A stretch of DNA of 64,000 nt. Source: Ursus arctos. Taxonomy: Eukaryota > Chordata > Mammalia > Carnivora > Ursidae. The notes beneath the pieces were generated by a model. It saw only the letters and a list, made by a program, of their open reading frames with translations, searched no databases and had not been told where the DNA came from. The translations under genes and the position numbers were made by a program. Location of the stretch: contig NW_026622874.1 in NCBI RefSeq assembly GCF_023065955.2, positions 27,523,772-27,587,771 of the forward strand, given 5' to 3'. This document shows positions 35,193 through 46,831 of the stretch, piece by piece (position 1 is the first letter of the stretch; the number at the start of each line of letters is the position of its first letter).

Positions 35193-36052
35193 GTAAGGCT
35201 GGCTGAGGCGCCGGCTCCCAGCCCCAGCCCCTGGCTCAGTCAACCCCCTGCGTGTGTCTTCCAGCATGCGGGTAGATCTGAAAACTGCTGCTTGCCCTCC
35301 CACCCCTTCCTCCTGTTCCCTTCTTTCTTCCTCTCCCTTCCTTTTTTCCTTTTCTGCTTTACCACCAGCAAGCCCATGCAGACGTGGAGAATTCGTCTCT
35401 CTGACCTTCCTAAAGCTCTGTTGCCAGAGCGGGGGAGCCTGGGACCCCTTGAGCTGAGCAGGAAGACCTGAGGAGGGGCTTTCGGTGGGAAAGTCAAGGT
35501 CAAGAGAGGGGATCAAGACTCAAGGAGGCACTGAGAGCTTGCTAGCAGGGCTACGTGGAGTTCTGGGACCAATGGAAAACAAACAGCCTTCCTTCAGCTC
35601 TTGAGGACCTCTGCGGTGGTCGCAGGCTCTCCCCTCTTGGCCACTTAGCTCCCAAAATAGCGTCCTCATAAACTTTTTCCTTTTTTTCCCCTTTTTTTTC
35701 CTTAACAGTGGAGATTTTTTTCCCAGGTGGGAAAAAAATAACTTTTTTTTTTTTTTTTTAAAGCAGGCAGCATTATTCATAGGGATGTCTGGAATAATTA
35801 GTGTTTATAGGGCCGCAGTTCTTAATTAAACACTTTACCTTCCTCTGATTATTCCCCCTTGAGTCAAGGCCAGTGGGGAATATGTTAATGAATTACTTAG
35901 TAATGAACCAGGTCCTCACAGTTGGGTGATGATTGCTTTTCCCAGAACTAGAGCGAAACCACAGCTCTGGAATTTGCCGTCAGGAGGGTAGGACCTTCCA
36001 CTGCCTTTGTTGCCCTTAACCATTTCCTTCTTCGATGCTGTTGTGATTTTAG
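35193..36052 (+). other. PTPN14: Intron C-D (860 bases)
   Basis: No transposable element is recognised. A pyrimidine-rich block (35280-35370), a poly-T run (35742-35759) and an AT-rich block with several TAATTA-like cores (35765-35910) are the only visible features. Confidence 0.8.
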
Positions 36053-36140
36053 TGGAATCCTGCCAGCAGAAGCCGAACTCATGTACATCAACGAAGTGGA
36101 ACGTTTGGATGGATTCGGACAGGAGATCTTCTCTGTGAAG
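36053..36140 (+). CDS. PTPN14: PTPN14 exon D: F2/F3 junction (about residues 194-223)
   Basis: The 88-base exon completes Ser (AG|T) and encodes 29 residues from GILPAEAELMYINEVERL to FGQEIFSVK. The E-x-x-x-L-x-G-F/Y-G pattern marks the start of the F3 (PH/PTB-like) lobe, as in protein 4.1 and ERM proteins. The donor is gtagca, with C rather than G at +5, so it is weaker than the other donors. Human PTPN14 as I remember it has Pro where this has Ser in ...IFSVK. An antisense SINE lies 160 bases downstream. Confidence 0.96.
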
Positions 36141-36299
36141 GTAGCAGACCCCGGCCCGTTCTTTGTTCACCTTTCTCAGAATGGCTCAGGCAGTGGGGAT
36201 GCCAGCGATGATAGGCAGCAGGCCGGAATGACCTGGCTTCCTTATCGCTACGTGGCATTAGTTGGCAAGTCCAGTTTACTTTAGGAAGCAAACAATTTT

Positions 36300-36511
36300 T
36301 CTTTTCTTTTTTTTTTTTAAAGATTTTATTTATTTATTTATTTGTCAGAAAGAGGAGAGGGAGAGAGCACAAGCAGGGGGAGTGGCAGGCAGAGGGAGAA
36401 GCAGACTCCCTGCTGAGCAAGGAGCCCGATGCGAGACTCGATCTGAGGACCCTGGGATCATGACCTGAGCTGAAGGCAAAGACTTAAACAACTGAGCCAT
36501 CCAGGCGTCCC
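36300..36511 (-). repeat. CAN-SINE, antisense, 160 bases after exon D
   Basis: T tract and 'aaagattttatttatttatt' at the left, 'gccatccaggcgtccc' at the right; imperfect 'caaaca.ttt' flanks. Confidence 0.93.
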
Positions 36512-37768
36512 ACAAACACTTTATCTTAACTAAGAGATTTTGAAATTTTCCGTGGTCTTGGGCAGAATATCTTGTTGATAAGACAACCATCTGAGTGAGT
36601 CCCCCGCACCAACCCGTCCAGCACGTGAAGGCATCCAGTCCCCGGCAGTTTTGCAATAGCACAAGCAGCTCATGTCACGTGTGCCGTAACATAAAGACCC
36701 TGACCGGTGGTTTTACCTGCTTACTCTCTCTTCTCTCCTTTGAGCTGATATGGGAATAATTGCTTGTGAGGCAGAGCAGAACATTTCCTGTATGCAATCA
36801 CACTTTATTTCTTGAGCTCCACAGAGCCTGCGTGGTGGGTTTCCAGCCCCTTCGGAGTTTTCTGGAAACTGTGCCTAGAAACTGTTACAGCACAGCACAT
36901 CTTTTGTAACCAGTGCACCTCCTGAAATGGATGTGGTTGGGGGGGGGGGGTCATGGTGCATGGTCATTTATAGAGCTGAGCCCATAATCCAAACTCATTT
37001 TCTTCTCTCTACTGACCAACTTTACAAAAGACGGAGTTTTATCAGAAACCTAAAGCAACTGGCACATTTGAGCAATTTGGGAGATGGTGCAATTTTCACA
37101 CAAACATTTCGCTCTGAAGCGCGTCCGCTGGCTGTTTTAGAAGTGTTCTGTTCCCCCTCTGCTGCACGTTTGCAATTTGCCTTGATGAGAACTGCCCATG
37201 TGCATTGAGTAGAACGGGCAGGGTGGCCGCAGCTTGCGGAAAGGGCTAAATGGCTCTTTTTTAGATTTGTTTAATTTTCTTTTGCTTCTCTAATGGCCGC
37301 CCTTCGTAGGGTTGTAATCCATTTTCCTTGCAATAATGCCTTATGAAGCCATCTGCATCCCACTTACATTTCAGCAGCCCATATATAGTCAAGATATTTT
37401 GAGTCATTGAAAAATCAGGGTAAACTTTTCTTCACTTCCAGAAAACCCACTTCTCCGTCCCAGGAAGTTGGGGGGTTAGTTGTTGTGCTCATTTACTTGT
37501 GCTGTTTTTAGGAGTTCTGGGCTGTGGGAAATCGGGGCAGTGGAAATAGTGTTGAAATCCACTGTGCTTGTTTCTGATGCGCTTTCTGGTATGTTCTTTA
37601 GTGGGAAGAGCACAAGGGGGATACTGTACCTTGGTCTGAGTGGGCGGACAGACACTGCTGACTCAGTGCCAGGGAGTGTGTCTTAGCTGGGCGTCCTCTT
37701 TGCCCACGTATCTGTTCATGACTCAGGTGACCACCTCCAGACCACGTGATTCCCAGAGACCCGAGGAT

Positions 37769-37832
37769 GATGGGAGGGGCAGCAGTACCAGTACCAGGAC
37801 CCAGTACCAGATGGGAGGGGCAGCAGTACCAG
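37769..37832 (+). repeat. Two-copy direct repeat, period 41 bases
   Basis: A 23-base unit beginning gatgggaggggcagcagtac occurs at 37769-37791 and again at 37810-37832, with 'gtacca' fragments between. Confidence 0.85.
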
Positions 37833-39169
37833 GTGCTGTGGTCAGCTCTGAGATCAGTGCTAACGCAGACAGGAGAGGGTTCGGGGCAGACTGAGGAGTG
37901 ATGGAGTCCCTTTGGGTTAGTACGGGTCCCTCATGACCAAGTAAATTAAACAAGCTTGTTGTGGATATGTTGTAGGAAAGAACATTTCCACGTAGTGTGG
38001 GCTTTTCCATGAACGGGTTCTTCAGAATTTTTCAAGGTGGGAGGAGGACCAGTCCACTCCCTGACGGCCTGCCCCTCCCCTCCACACACACAGGAGGGCC
38101 GCCATCTCAGTCTCTGTGTTGTCCGAGCTCATGGACACAGAGAGGCTACTGGTGTCTGGAGCCTCGATCCTTAGCTGCGTTGGACTCTGAGCCTTTAAGT
38201 TCTGACGGATGCAGTGCCCGGCCTTCCCTCCTGTGTTTTTGTCCTGGGGAACTGCTCCTTCTGTGGCCCTATCACCAGCGGACTGCTGCACCCATCCATC
38301 TAATGGCAAAGTGCCCGGGAAGGATTTCCACAGAATTTTCTTTCCCCTTCCCATCTCCACTTCACCTGGCTTCTTTCCCCACATATATTTTTCTATTGTA
38401 TGATTTACCTCGTGACTCCCAAGACACTTTTTTCCTTCCCACTTCTTCTCTCCTGACCCTCTCTCTGCTTTGCCTCCAGCAGTGGTCCGGCCCCCTCTCT
38501 GTCCCTGTCTGCAGAGCCCTGTTCCAACATATGCTTTGGTGGTGGGTTGAGAAGAGGTCCCTGAAAAGGGGCAGTTGTCTTTGTGTCTTGCATAGGACCA
38601 GGTGTTTTAAGGAATATAGAGATCCTTCTTTTCCATCTTGTGCCCTGTTGTGCATTGGCCCTCTGCTCACTCCACAGAGAGGATGTCCCCAGTAAAGGCA
38701 GGGGGCCGAGTGACAGTGTGCTCTCTGGATGGTGAGCCTTGTCCCCGCTCTGCTCTCAGGAACACTGGCAATAGCTTATGCTCTCCCAGGCAGGAGGTTG
38801 GGAGCACCTGACTGGACCAGGAGACCAGACTGAAGATGAGTCATCTGGTCTACCTCAGCCTGGGGACCAGCCGACTGCCCCACGGCTCTGCCGTCCTCAT
38901 GCCCCTTCTGAGCTCCTGAAGCTCCCAGCCAGTGCTTAGCATCCCAGTGTGGAACACGAATAGATGGCCACGCATCACCCTGTAGGCTGCCCTCCCACAA
39001 CTGATGGAGGCCAATGCAAAGGGAGCGAAGCAGCTTGGAAGATGCAGAGACGCTGCAGGGTGAAGAGTGCCCTGCCTGAAATACCGTCCTCGTCCTCAAC
39101 TCTCCAAGATAAGATAAAAATATATCACCTCTGTAAGGGAATAGATTGCGTTTAAAAAGGAACATTCAG

Positions 39170-39367
39170 GGGCACCTGGGTGGCTCAGTCGGTTAAGCGT
39201 GTGCCTTCGGCTCAGGTCATGATCCCGGGGTCCTGGGATGGAGCCCCGTGTGGGGCTCCCTGCTCAGTGGGGAGCCTGCTTCTCCCTCTCCCTGCTGCTC
39301 CCCCTGCTTGTGTTCTCTCGCTCGCTCTCTGTCAAATAAATAAATAAAATCTTAAAAAAAAAAAAAA
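39170..39367 (+). repeat. CAN-SINE, sense
   Basis: Close to the common carnivoran consensus. Perfect duplication gaacattcag at 39160-39169 and 39368-39377. Confidence 0.95.
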
Positions 39368-39377
39368 GAACATTCAG

Positions 39378-39700
39378 AAAAAAAAAAAAAGCCTTTCAGA
39401 AATTAAAAACATGATATCAGAAATGGAAAAGATAATAGGTTACAATATAAAACACGAAGTTATGGAATGTGGGAGGTGGGAGCTAAAATTAGAAGGCCAG
39501 CCCAGGATGTCCAACATCTGAATAGTGGGAGTTCCAGAAGAAGTGAACAGAGGAAATTTGAGAAAGGATCCCAGGACCGAGGACCATGAGGTTGTAAATC
39601 AAAAGACCAAGCCCAGTGGGTGCACATAGACACTCACCAGGGCATTAGGTAGTGGCAGTCAGTGCCTCTGGGGAGAGGAAATGGTGGGGCCAGGTCTGCT
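39378..39700 (+). mobile_element. L1-like fragment (5' UTR/ORF1 region), sense
   Basis: 'acatctgaatagtgggagtt', 'ccagaagaagtgaacagagg' and 'ccaagcccagtgggtgcaca' resemble an old L1 region ahead of or in ORF1. No intact frame; tentative. Confidence 0.5.
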
Positions 39701-40158
39701 GTTGGCCTCTTTTAAACAGGCACCAAAGGATATACTCAGTCCTGCAAACTGCAGACACGTACGGCCACACGTATACGGCGGCATACATAATCCAAGTGTG
39801 GACGTGTACGATTTTGATTTAAAAAAGCCAAAGTGAAAAGATACAGATGTTCATGAAAGAGAAAATCGTAACTGCCAACAAATCAGAAAATTTTAAAACT
39901 GTCTTGGATGGTAAATGTGTTGTGACAAATTGAGATAAAACAAAAAATATATATGTGTGTATATAGTCCACGGGAGTGTGCAGCGGGGTGGCTTCCTTCA
40001 GGACGGAGTTACTTGCTGCCCTGACGCTGCTGTGGTTCATGCATCCGTGGGCAGGAAACGGGGCGCCCCCCCTGGGTGGGCCGCAGCCCGGGGGCTTGGC
40101 TCTGCCAGCGCCCTCGTGATTTGTGTGGTCACACCGCTCTTCTGTTGATCTTACGCAG

Positions 40159-40247
40159 GACAATCATGGAAACAGTGTCCATCTGGGCATTTTCTTTATG
40201 GGGATTTTCGTGAGAAACAGAATTGGAAGACAAGCAGTAATATACAG
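40159..40247 (+). CDS. PTPN14: PTPN14 exon E: FERM F3 beta strands (about residues 224-253)
   Basis: The 89-base exon follows ...cttacgcag and is in phase 0. It encodes DNHGNSVHLGIFFMGIFV, then RNRIGRQAVIY and two bases of Arg. The alternating hydrophobic strands (V-L-G-I-F-F-M-G-I-F-V) are those of the F3 PTB-like fold, comparable with the LGV...G-L-V-Y stretch in protein 4.1. The donor gtagtc has T at +5 and is the second weak donor in a row. Exons D and E together are 177 bases, exactly 59 codons. Confidence 0.96.
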
Positions 40248-43146
40248 GTAGTCTTATTTTTCTCTTTTTCCCTTTTCCTTTTTCCCCTTTGAGGGGCTCT
40301 GGAAAAGCCCACTGAGGATGACCGTGATCCCAATGAGCGAAGAGCCAGACTGTGGGTCAGAGTTGAGCTTTTCTCAACTCAGATAAGACCAGCCCTCTGT
40401 GAGATTTGAGCAGTTACTGGAGAAATGCATCTCACTTTTCCTGGAGGCCTGTTTGGGGGGTGGGGGATGGGGGAAACTCTTTCTTCCCGCTTGACTCCAG
40501 GGAAGGTGCTATGGAACCCTGCTGAGCCAGAAGAGTGGTGCTAAACTCTGAGTCTGCTTGGAAGCTGACTATCCAGTCAGTCCTGCTGTTTACCTTTCCC
40601 CATATTCTCCATGACCATCATTATATCCGGACTGGTTTCTTCCCATTTTCCATCACCCTCTGCCTAACCACATGTGCTAGAAGAGTGTGGACTAATTTTT
40701 ATATTAAATACATAACATTTTATATTTGTCAAAATACGTTTTGAGAAGCAATGAATTAAAGGACTTGGGTACTTTTTATTATTTTGCATATTTATTTGCG
40801 TATTTATTTATTTATTGGGAGGGATAATTGGGTGATGGGCATTATTTTGCATTTTAAACCCTCTTCTCCATTGAACATAGGAGAACCACTACAGGGATTT
40901 GGCGAAGTGTCTCCTCCATTACGTGTCAGTGAGCGTGCGGGCACCGGTGCCCGTAGTTGTCACCATGGTGTCACGGATCTCAAACACTGAGTGCTCGCTT
41001 TCATTTACGAGGGCAGTACGGCCGACCGTTTCTTCTTAGAACAGCTTTCCTGTGTGTGCATCTGACAGGCAGAGCTGTGCACCTAGTACAGATAATCAAA
41101 GACCGCTCTTAGAGGCAAAGCCAGGTCCACCTTCTGGAAGTGGATCTTGCCTAGCTGTGTAGTCTCCGGATCAGCAGTTGGTGCAGGTCATTTTGCAGAT
41201 GGTGCCCCACCAACAGCTTCCTCATTGGCTCTTTCCCCCGCTAGGTCTCCACCCTGCCATTATTTTTGTCCATGGATTTTTCTCGTACTCTTTGAATGGA
41301 GACATTATTAAAGCAGGAGTGGGGAGAGAGATCTTTGTGGCTGGCAGAATAAACTTTTTTACTTTTGGGCATACTCAGTCCACAGTACCGTATACCTACA
41401 ACAAATCATAAAGTAATCGAATAAAATACCTAAATTGTGCAGAGTTGTACATTTTTATGCCCACTTCAAGGTGCCCAGGCATTTTGTCCCACACAGTTCT
41501 CCATAGCTAAATCAGTGCTTCATTTTCTCCTTGAGGCTGGAAGAGTAGACAAATCTGGCGTTCCAGCTATGGAGGTTAAATAGAAGAAACTTTGCTGATG
41601 GTAAGCCACTCATGGTTTGGTTCAGTTCCTTAGGAACTGCTTCCAGACCTCTTCGGCACTTATCTTGAAACCCGTACAGGATGGGGATTGACTTCTGCCA
41701 TAGTGTCATGATAGAATGTCCCTAGGTGAAGTCGTGTTGTGGAGTGAGGAGTGGATCCAGAGTTCTAGCAGTTGATTTGAAGGATTGGAGCCTGAGGAAA
41801 CCAAATCTCTTATCTCTAGAGACCCTCACGGGGGAACATGTAGCTATGAGTCCGTGTCGATGTAATGTGATGGAATTGTTAGCAGACAGCTGGGCAGAGC
41901 ACCTGTAGAGAGTATGGCCCCGGCAGACGTCTGTGTACACAGCTGGTAATGGAAGGGTGACTGGAGGAAAGCCTGGAAGCCCCAGGTATAGAACTCCTGC
42001 ATCCCCGATGCGCAGAGTGAACATGGCTGAGTCCTGTCCGCATTTGTGCCTGAGTCGTCTACTCTGTAAAGTAGGAACAAAAATAGCTGCCTTGTCTACC
42101 TTCGGGAGTTCATAAAGAAATGATACTCTCCACAGATGGGCGGCAATGTCATGACTTTTAATTTTTTCAGCGAACATTTATTGCATGCTGCATGCCAGAT
42201 ACTTGGTTCAGTGCATGGAGGGCAGAGATGAAGAAAGCGGGATCTCTAGGCATGGGGCCTGTGGTCTCGTTTGCCCCAGTTAGGGATCTAGTCACAGAAG
42301 TAAACAGTTGTCATACCATGCGGTGCCCTGGTACAGAGGGCTATACCAGATTCTTTCCTGCCATGTCGGTGGTTGGGGACGAGGAAGAGAGAGAAGGCGA
42401 CTTCTGAGCTGAGTTTTAAAGGAATCCTCTAAGTAGAGGGAAGGGAAGTGTAATGTTGGCATGAAGAGGCAGTGGGCAGGGAGTTACAGACTGGGGCAAA
42501 GAGTGAGGCAGGCAGTAGTAAGAGATGCTTCAAGACTGGCTCCAAGTAGGATGGGAAACAGTAGCTTACCTTCCCCTGTTTGGTGGTTATTTCGTGTGTC
42601 TCATTTTAGCTAAGGTCTGCATGAGGAAAGGGAAGGAAATTTGTGCATGTGTGTGTGTAGGTCACAAAAATGTAGGCACATTAGATACTCCCTGGGCACT
42701 TCTTCTTGGTGGCATAATCCATCCATAGCCTACACTGCAACACAGAATCTATGTGGCTTCTTTGGCCTTGATTCCTGGAAACACGTGACTTTGAAATATG
42801 CTCCTCCATCATTAAAAGCAGGGATCATGGGAAATTCTTTGCAGTTTGGAAACGTGAAAAACAAGGCAGAAGATCCTTGAACATTTCCCTCATCACTAGT
42901 CGTAAAGGAAACCGTACTTCACGAACTGCAGTACCCAGATATATGTTTACAGCATTTTTAGGTATTTAAGTCGCCACGTGTTGTGTTTTACCTTTTTGCT
43001 TGGAGAGAAGGAATATTTAGCTTTCAGCACTAGAGTTCAATCGTACTTTGTCCAGTGAGACTCACCAGTAGCAGACGACCACCCTGAGCGGATGCGTGAC
43101 TGCACGGAACATCGTTGGCAAACCCAGTTGCCTATCTCTTGACCAG
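40248..43146 (+). other. PTPN14: Intron E-F (2899 bases)
   Basis: Contains one diverged ancient repeat copy (about 42170-42510). The rest shows no SINE, no microsatellite of note and no supported gene. Confidence 0.8.
42170..42510 (+). repeat. Diverged ancient repeat copy 4
   Basis: 'tttattgcatgctgcatgcc', 'gagctgagttttaaaggaat', 'ttggcatgaagaggcagtgg' follow the layout of the copies at 17050 and 32420. Confidence 0.45.
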
Positions 43147-43234
43147 GTGGAACGATATCGGGAACGTCACTCACAACAAGTCTACTATTCTAGTGGAGCT
43201 CATCAACAAAGAAGAGACTGCCCTCTTTCACACG
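43147..43234 (+). CDS. PTPN14: PTPN14 exon F: FERM F3 (about residues 253-282)
   Basis: The 88-base exon has acceptor ctcttgaccag and donor gtaagc. One base finishes Arg, then 29 codons follow: WNDIGNVTHNKSTILVEL, INKEETALFHT. This is the W-x-D-I/M-x-x-(I/V) strand of F3 that in other FERM proteins reads 'F-x-W-x-x-I-x-K-I-S-(Y/F)'. Ile and Val stand where remembered human PTPN14 has Met and Ile (NDMGNI), which are conservative changes. Confidence 0.97.
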
Positions 43235-44041
43235 GTAAGCCCAACGGGAAGACGGCGGCGGCTGACAGGCAGCTTGCCCTTTGATTTCTCCACCCCCTCT
43301 ATCCTTTCCTTGCTCTCCATATGGTGAGAGAATGAATATTCTCTTAAACCGACAACTGCCCAGGCCCCGCCCAGTGCTATCATGACTCATTTCCAGGTCG
43401 TGGTGGCAATTTCCTGTTCAAAACGCCAGGTTTCCAAGCTGGGTTTGGACTCTGGGATTTGGGTTCCTGCACCTGCTGGGTTTGTGGTGGATCACATGTC
43501 TGGCGTGCCGCGTTCCTCAGTGCTCAGGTTGCAGCCCGCATCCAGTAACCCCTCGATGCTATTGCCCGGCACTTTCTTTTGCTGGCTGACCTGGATTTCC
43601 TTCCCCAGCACAGCCCAAGCCTCGCCTGATGTAAACGGAGTGATGCCCCTTCTGTTGAGCGCCCCCTTGAGACCCAAGCGAGCCGTGCACCTCACTGCCT
43701 CTGGGCGATGCTCCGTGTTCCTTCCAGGCTCTGTCTTCATTCGTTCATTTATATTAAATCCGTTGGGTTGGAGCCCTGTGAAGACACACCGGCTCATCGG
43801 TGTAAGCCCAGTGCCCTGATCATAGAGGATACTTGTAACTGACGGATTGTCTGCATCCTCGGGTGGCCTTCCTAGCCACGCCCACTGTAGGATTTCAGCA
43901 CGTGGGTTTGCGGCTCAGGGTGCTGTTTTGTGCTTGGCCTGGTGGGAGGAAGGGAGATGGCCCTGTTCCGGAGAATCCTCGGGAAATCCATCTATAGTCA
44001 AACACATGTTTATTTTTTTCCCCTGTCTCTTCTTTTCCAAG
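43235..44041 (+). other. PTPN14: Intron F-G (807 bases, the shortest)
   Basis: No young repeat. A stretch around 43730-43840 loosely resembles an L2 3' end, too weakly to call. Nothing else seen. Confidence 0.75.
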
Positions 44042-44124
44042 GACGATATTGAAAATGCCAAGTACATTTCTCGGTTGTTTGCTACACGGCACAAGTTTTA
44101 CAAACAGAACAAAATCTGCACTGA
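44042..44124 (+). CDS. PTPN14: PTPN14 exon G: C-terminal helix of FERM F3 (about residues 283-310)
   Basis: The 83-base exon lies after ...tcttttccaag and before a consensus gtaagt donor. It encodes DDIENAKYISRLFATRHKF and YKQNKICT, then two bases of Glu. This is the closing F3 helix, equivalent to A-K-x-L-W-x-x-C-V/A-E-H-H-x-F-(F/Y) in other FERM domains. The FERM domain ends here. Confidence 0.97.
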
Positions 44125-46773
44125 GTAAGTAAAACGTGTCGTCCACCCCCCTCGCTCGGTGGCTTGCTCACGTTCCAGTCATGCGCTGTAGGGATGTTGT
44201 AGACTGCTTAGACTGCTTTTTCCTTTCGCCCTCTTCCCTCCTTCCTCGCGGAAGCTAAAGGAATAAGCAGAATCCAGGCAGGAGTGAAAGAACTTTAATG
44301 ATGGAGAGTGTCTGGCGTGGTGCATGTGCCTGGAGCGAAAATAATTCACAAATTGACTGTGCCTGCTCGACTACCTGGATGGGTCGGCCCACATTAGTGC
44401 CTTTCCAGCCTCCGCTAGGAGTTCGGAGGAGCCGAGCCGTTCCCAATTTGCCAGGGTGCCCCTTCGTGTCAGATGCAGAGTAGGGTCAGAAGTGTGTAAC
44501 AGAGTGGCAAGCCAACTTGAAAGAAAAGAAGCTTCTGTCATCCTCGGCCCTGTTTCTCTTACACAGTTGGCTAACCCTGCGTGTGCTTCTGGGTCATGTC
44601 ATCTGCCTGTAAATGAGAGGCCAGGGTAATTACAGGAAGACTTGGAAGACACTAATAGATGTCATGAGTCCATGTGCGTGTTTTAAATTTAATTTGGAAA
44701 TAAAGACGAAAAGGGGAGTCTGATACGGGAACTTAAATGTGACCTGACCTTGGATGTGGCGTCGCTGGGCCTCACGCTATCATTGCCTTTATTTTGGTTG
44801 CCTTCAAAAGACGTTTTCCTCAGCAGAGAACGTTCGGCAGTTGGGGCACCCAAGGTGCTTAATTGTGTTTCAAAGAATTCGGGGCTATCAGTGCAAGAGA
44901 GGGACTGCTTTTCCATTCTCCCAGTGGACACATCCAAGAGTGTGAGAGTGTCGTCCCAGAGCAGTTCCTGCTGCAAATTGCGGCTACCTTAGAACCAGAG
45001 CCTCCCGTCCTCACAGACTTTCTTCTCTACACGATGGAGGCTCTTTCCAGCCAGTCATTGCCGTCGGTCACCGTTGGAGTCTGAGAGGAGAGGCGATAGG
45101 GTCAGGTCTGCCAGCAAAGTCGGCAAATGTAAATTTAGAGGGACAGCGATCGGGGAGTGGCAGATCAGACAGCCGTGGCTACGGGCGTGCGCACACACGC
45201 ATGCACACGCACACGTGCCCTTCTTTTGAACACATCCCCTATAGATCACCTCTCTGTGGGTCTGCTCTGCTGTGGTCTTTGATTTGTGGGGGTGTCTCTG
45301 ACATTCACAGGAGTTCTGTGGTTGACTTCTGGAGGCTGAATTAAAATAAAGCTGTTCCGAGAAGTGAATTTTACGGTGGTCTTCTGGCTTGACCATTGCT
45401 CAGCAAGTGGATTTATCATAAAATGTTCTTGTATTTTTACAACTCTTTTTATCTCGCGGTCTTCTAGTATTAGTGAACGTCCTGCATTAGAGTGAAAATT
45501 AAGAAAATTGTGGAATTTTTTTTTACTTCTGGAAAAACCGTGCTTTTTTTTACTTCTGGAATAACTGTGCTTCTCCCGATTCCTAACCAGGTGTGAGAGG
45601 TTCTTAACCTCTTATCTGATAAGAACCAGGACTCTCTAATATATACACACACATATACCCCATATACACAGTAAAGCCGGAATCTCAGCGCAGGCTGCAG
45701 TAAGGCCTGGGATAACGCCCTGGAGTTTTAGGAATCTAGCATCATCTTAACAGCATCCTTCTCTAGAGGTCTCCACACCCTGACCTCTAAAAGACTGTCA
45801 TTGATTTTTATTCTTATTTTTACATTTTACTCACGGAGCTACTGCTCCTCATCTTCCCATAGAGCTCCAGGGAGTGGTTCCCGTGTTTCTTGACTTGAGA
45901 AGAAAAATTGGAGGTCTTATTTGGCCAGTTAAAAAATATCCAACATTACTATATTGTTTCCATCGCTTCATAAAAGAAAAGACGTAAAAGGGTAGGAAAG
46001 ATGAGCTATCAGACTAACGGGAGTGCTTTAAATGGAAGAATTCTAACTTTATGGACAACTCTACATGTCCTGGGTTTTTCGTTTGTTTTTGTCTTTTTAT
46101 GATTTCACCGAAGTCTAGGGAAAGTGTTGCTCGGGAATTTGGGACCCATTTCTCAAAGGCACCTTTGATTTCAACGCTCCAGAATTTGATAATACTCTTA
46201 GTCCCCACACATTCTTATCTCTGTATTTAAAAAAATTCACTTTCCTTCTCAGTCTGGAAAGGATCTGATTAGATAAATACTTGTCAAATTTGTATTATCT
46301 TAATTCAAAGAGACCTTTATATGGTCTTATTCAAACATATTTAATCCATTTTGGATTTCATTTGGCAGCATTTTAGAAAAATATTTTTTCTACTTGTTTT
46401 TCATTATGAAAGATTTTATACATACACAAAGATACAAAGAATATAATTTTTTAAAAATCCATGTAATAATAGTGATATTTTTCATTCTTGCTTTTTCCCT
46501 CATAATCTTTCTTTGGAAATAAGCCTTATTCTTCCGTATGAAACTTATTACCTAAGGATCATATGCTCCAAACATTCTGAAAATAAAAGAATAAAAAGGA
46601 AATCAAAATTTTTTGTGAGCTCATCATTCCGAAATAAATGTTTACATTTTGCTGTAAATTATTTACTCATCGCATCTGTTTTCCCCCTTTTCCCCCCTCT
46701 CTTGTTTCTCTGGTCATCTTCTATCTGATAAATAAAAGACCATTCTCTTTTTTTTTTTTAACTTTTCATGTAG
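44125..46773 (+). other. PTPN14: Intron G-H (2649 bases)
   Basis: No CAN-SINE. A purine/pyrimidine CA-rich patch at about 45185-45215, and AT-rich sequence from 45780 to the poly-T acceptor tract. No gene seen. Confidence 0.8.
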
Positions 46774-46831
46774 ACAATCAAATTCTCCACCCCCCATCAG
46801 ACGCCAGCCCACCTGGAGCCGATCCTCTCTG
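46774..46831 (+). CDS. PTPN14: PTPN14 exon H: start of linker (about residues 310-329)
   Basis: This is a very small exon of 58 bases. The acceptor is a long T tract then catgtag; the donor is gtatgt. One base completes Glu, then 19 codons read QSNSPPPIRRQPTWSRSSL and match human PTPN14 exactly as I remember it. The content is polar, proline-rich and basic with no fold, as expected just after the FERM domain. Because of its length it is easily missed by ORF-based calling. Confidence 0.95.

Larger units (their letters stand above)
36141..40158 (+). other. PTPN14: Intron D-E (4018 bases)
   Basis: Holds an antisense SINE (36300-36511), a sense SINE (39170-39367) beside an L1-like fragment (39378-39700), and a short direct duplication (37769-37832). 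36520-37760 and 37840-39150 carry no named repeat; the ORFs there (for example 37997-38695) resemble no protein I know. Confidence 0.8.

Noticed and set aside
36262..36468. Frames running through SINE sequence (also 20164-20403, 26495-26944, 31269-31592, 60708-61049)
   Set aside because: Translations of CAN-SINE bodies, all giving similar 'R-R-L-x-T-E/P-P-R' or 'GSWDRAPH' type peptides.
36939..36950. G run (also 31441-31452) as a possible G-quadruplex
   Set aside because: A single uninterrupted run without the spaced G-tract pattern. One is a SINE head expansion; both may vary by sequencing error.
37997..38695. 232-codon + strand open frame in intron D-E
   Set aside because: Composition is C/T-rich with no recognisable domain or PTPN14 similarity. 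No splice sites join it in phase to the exons.
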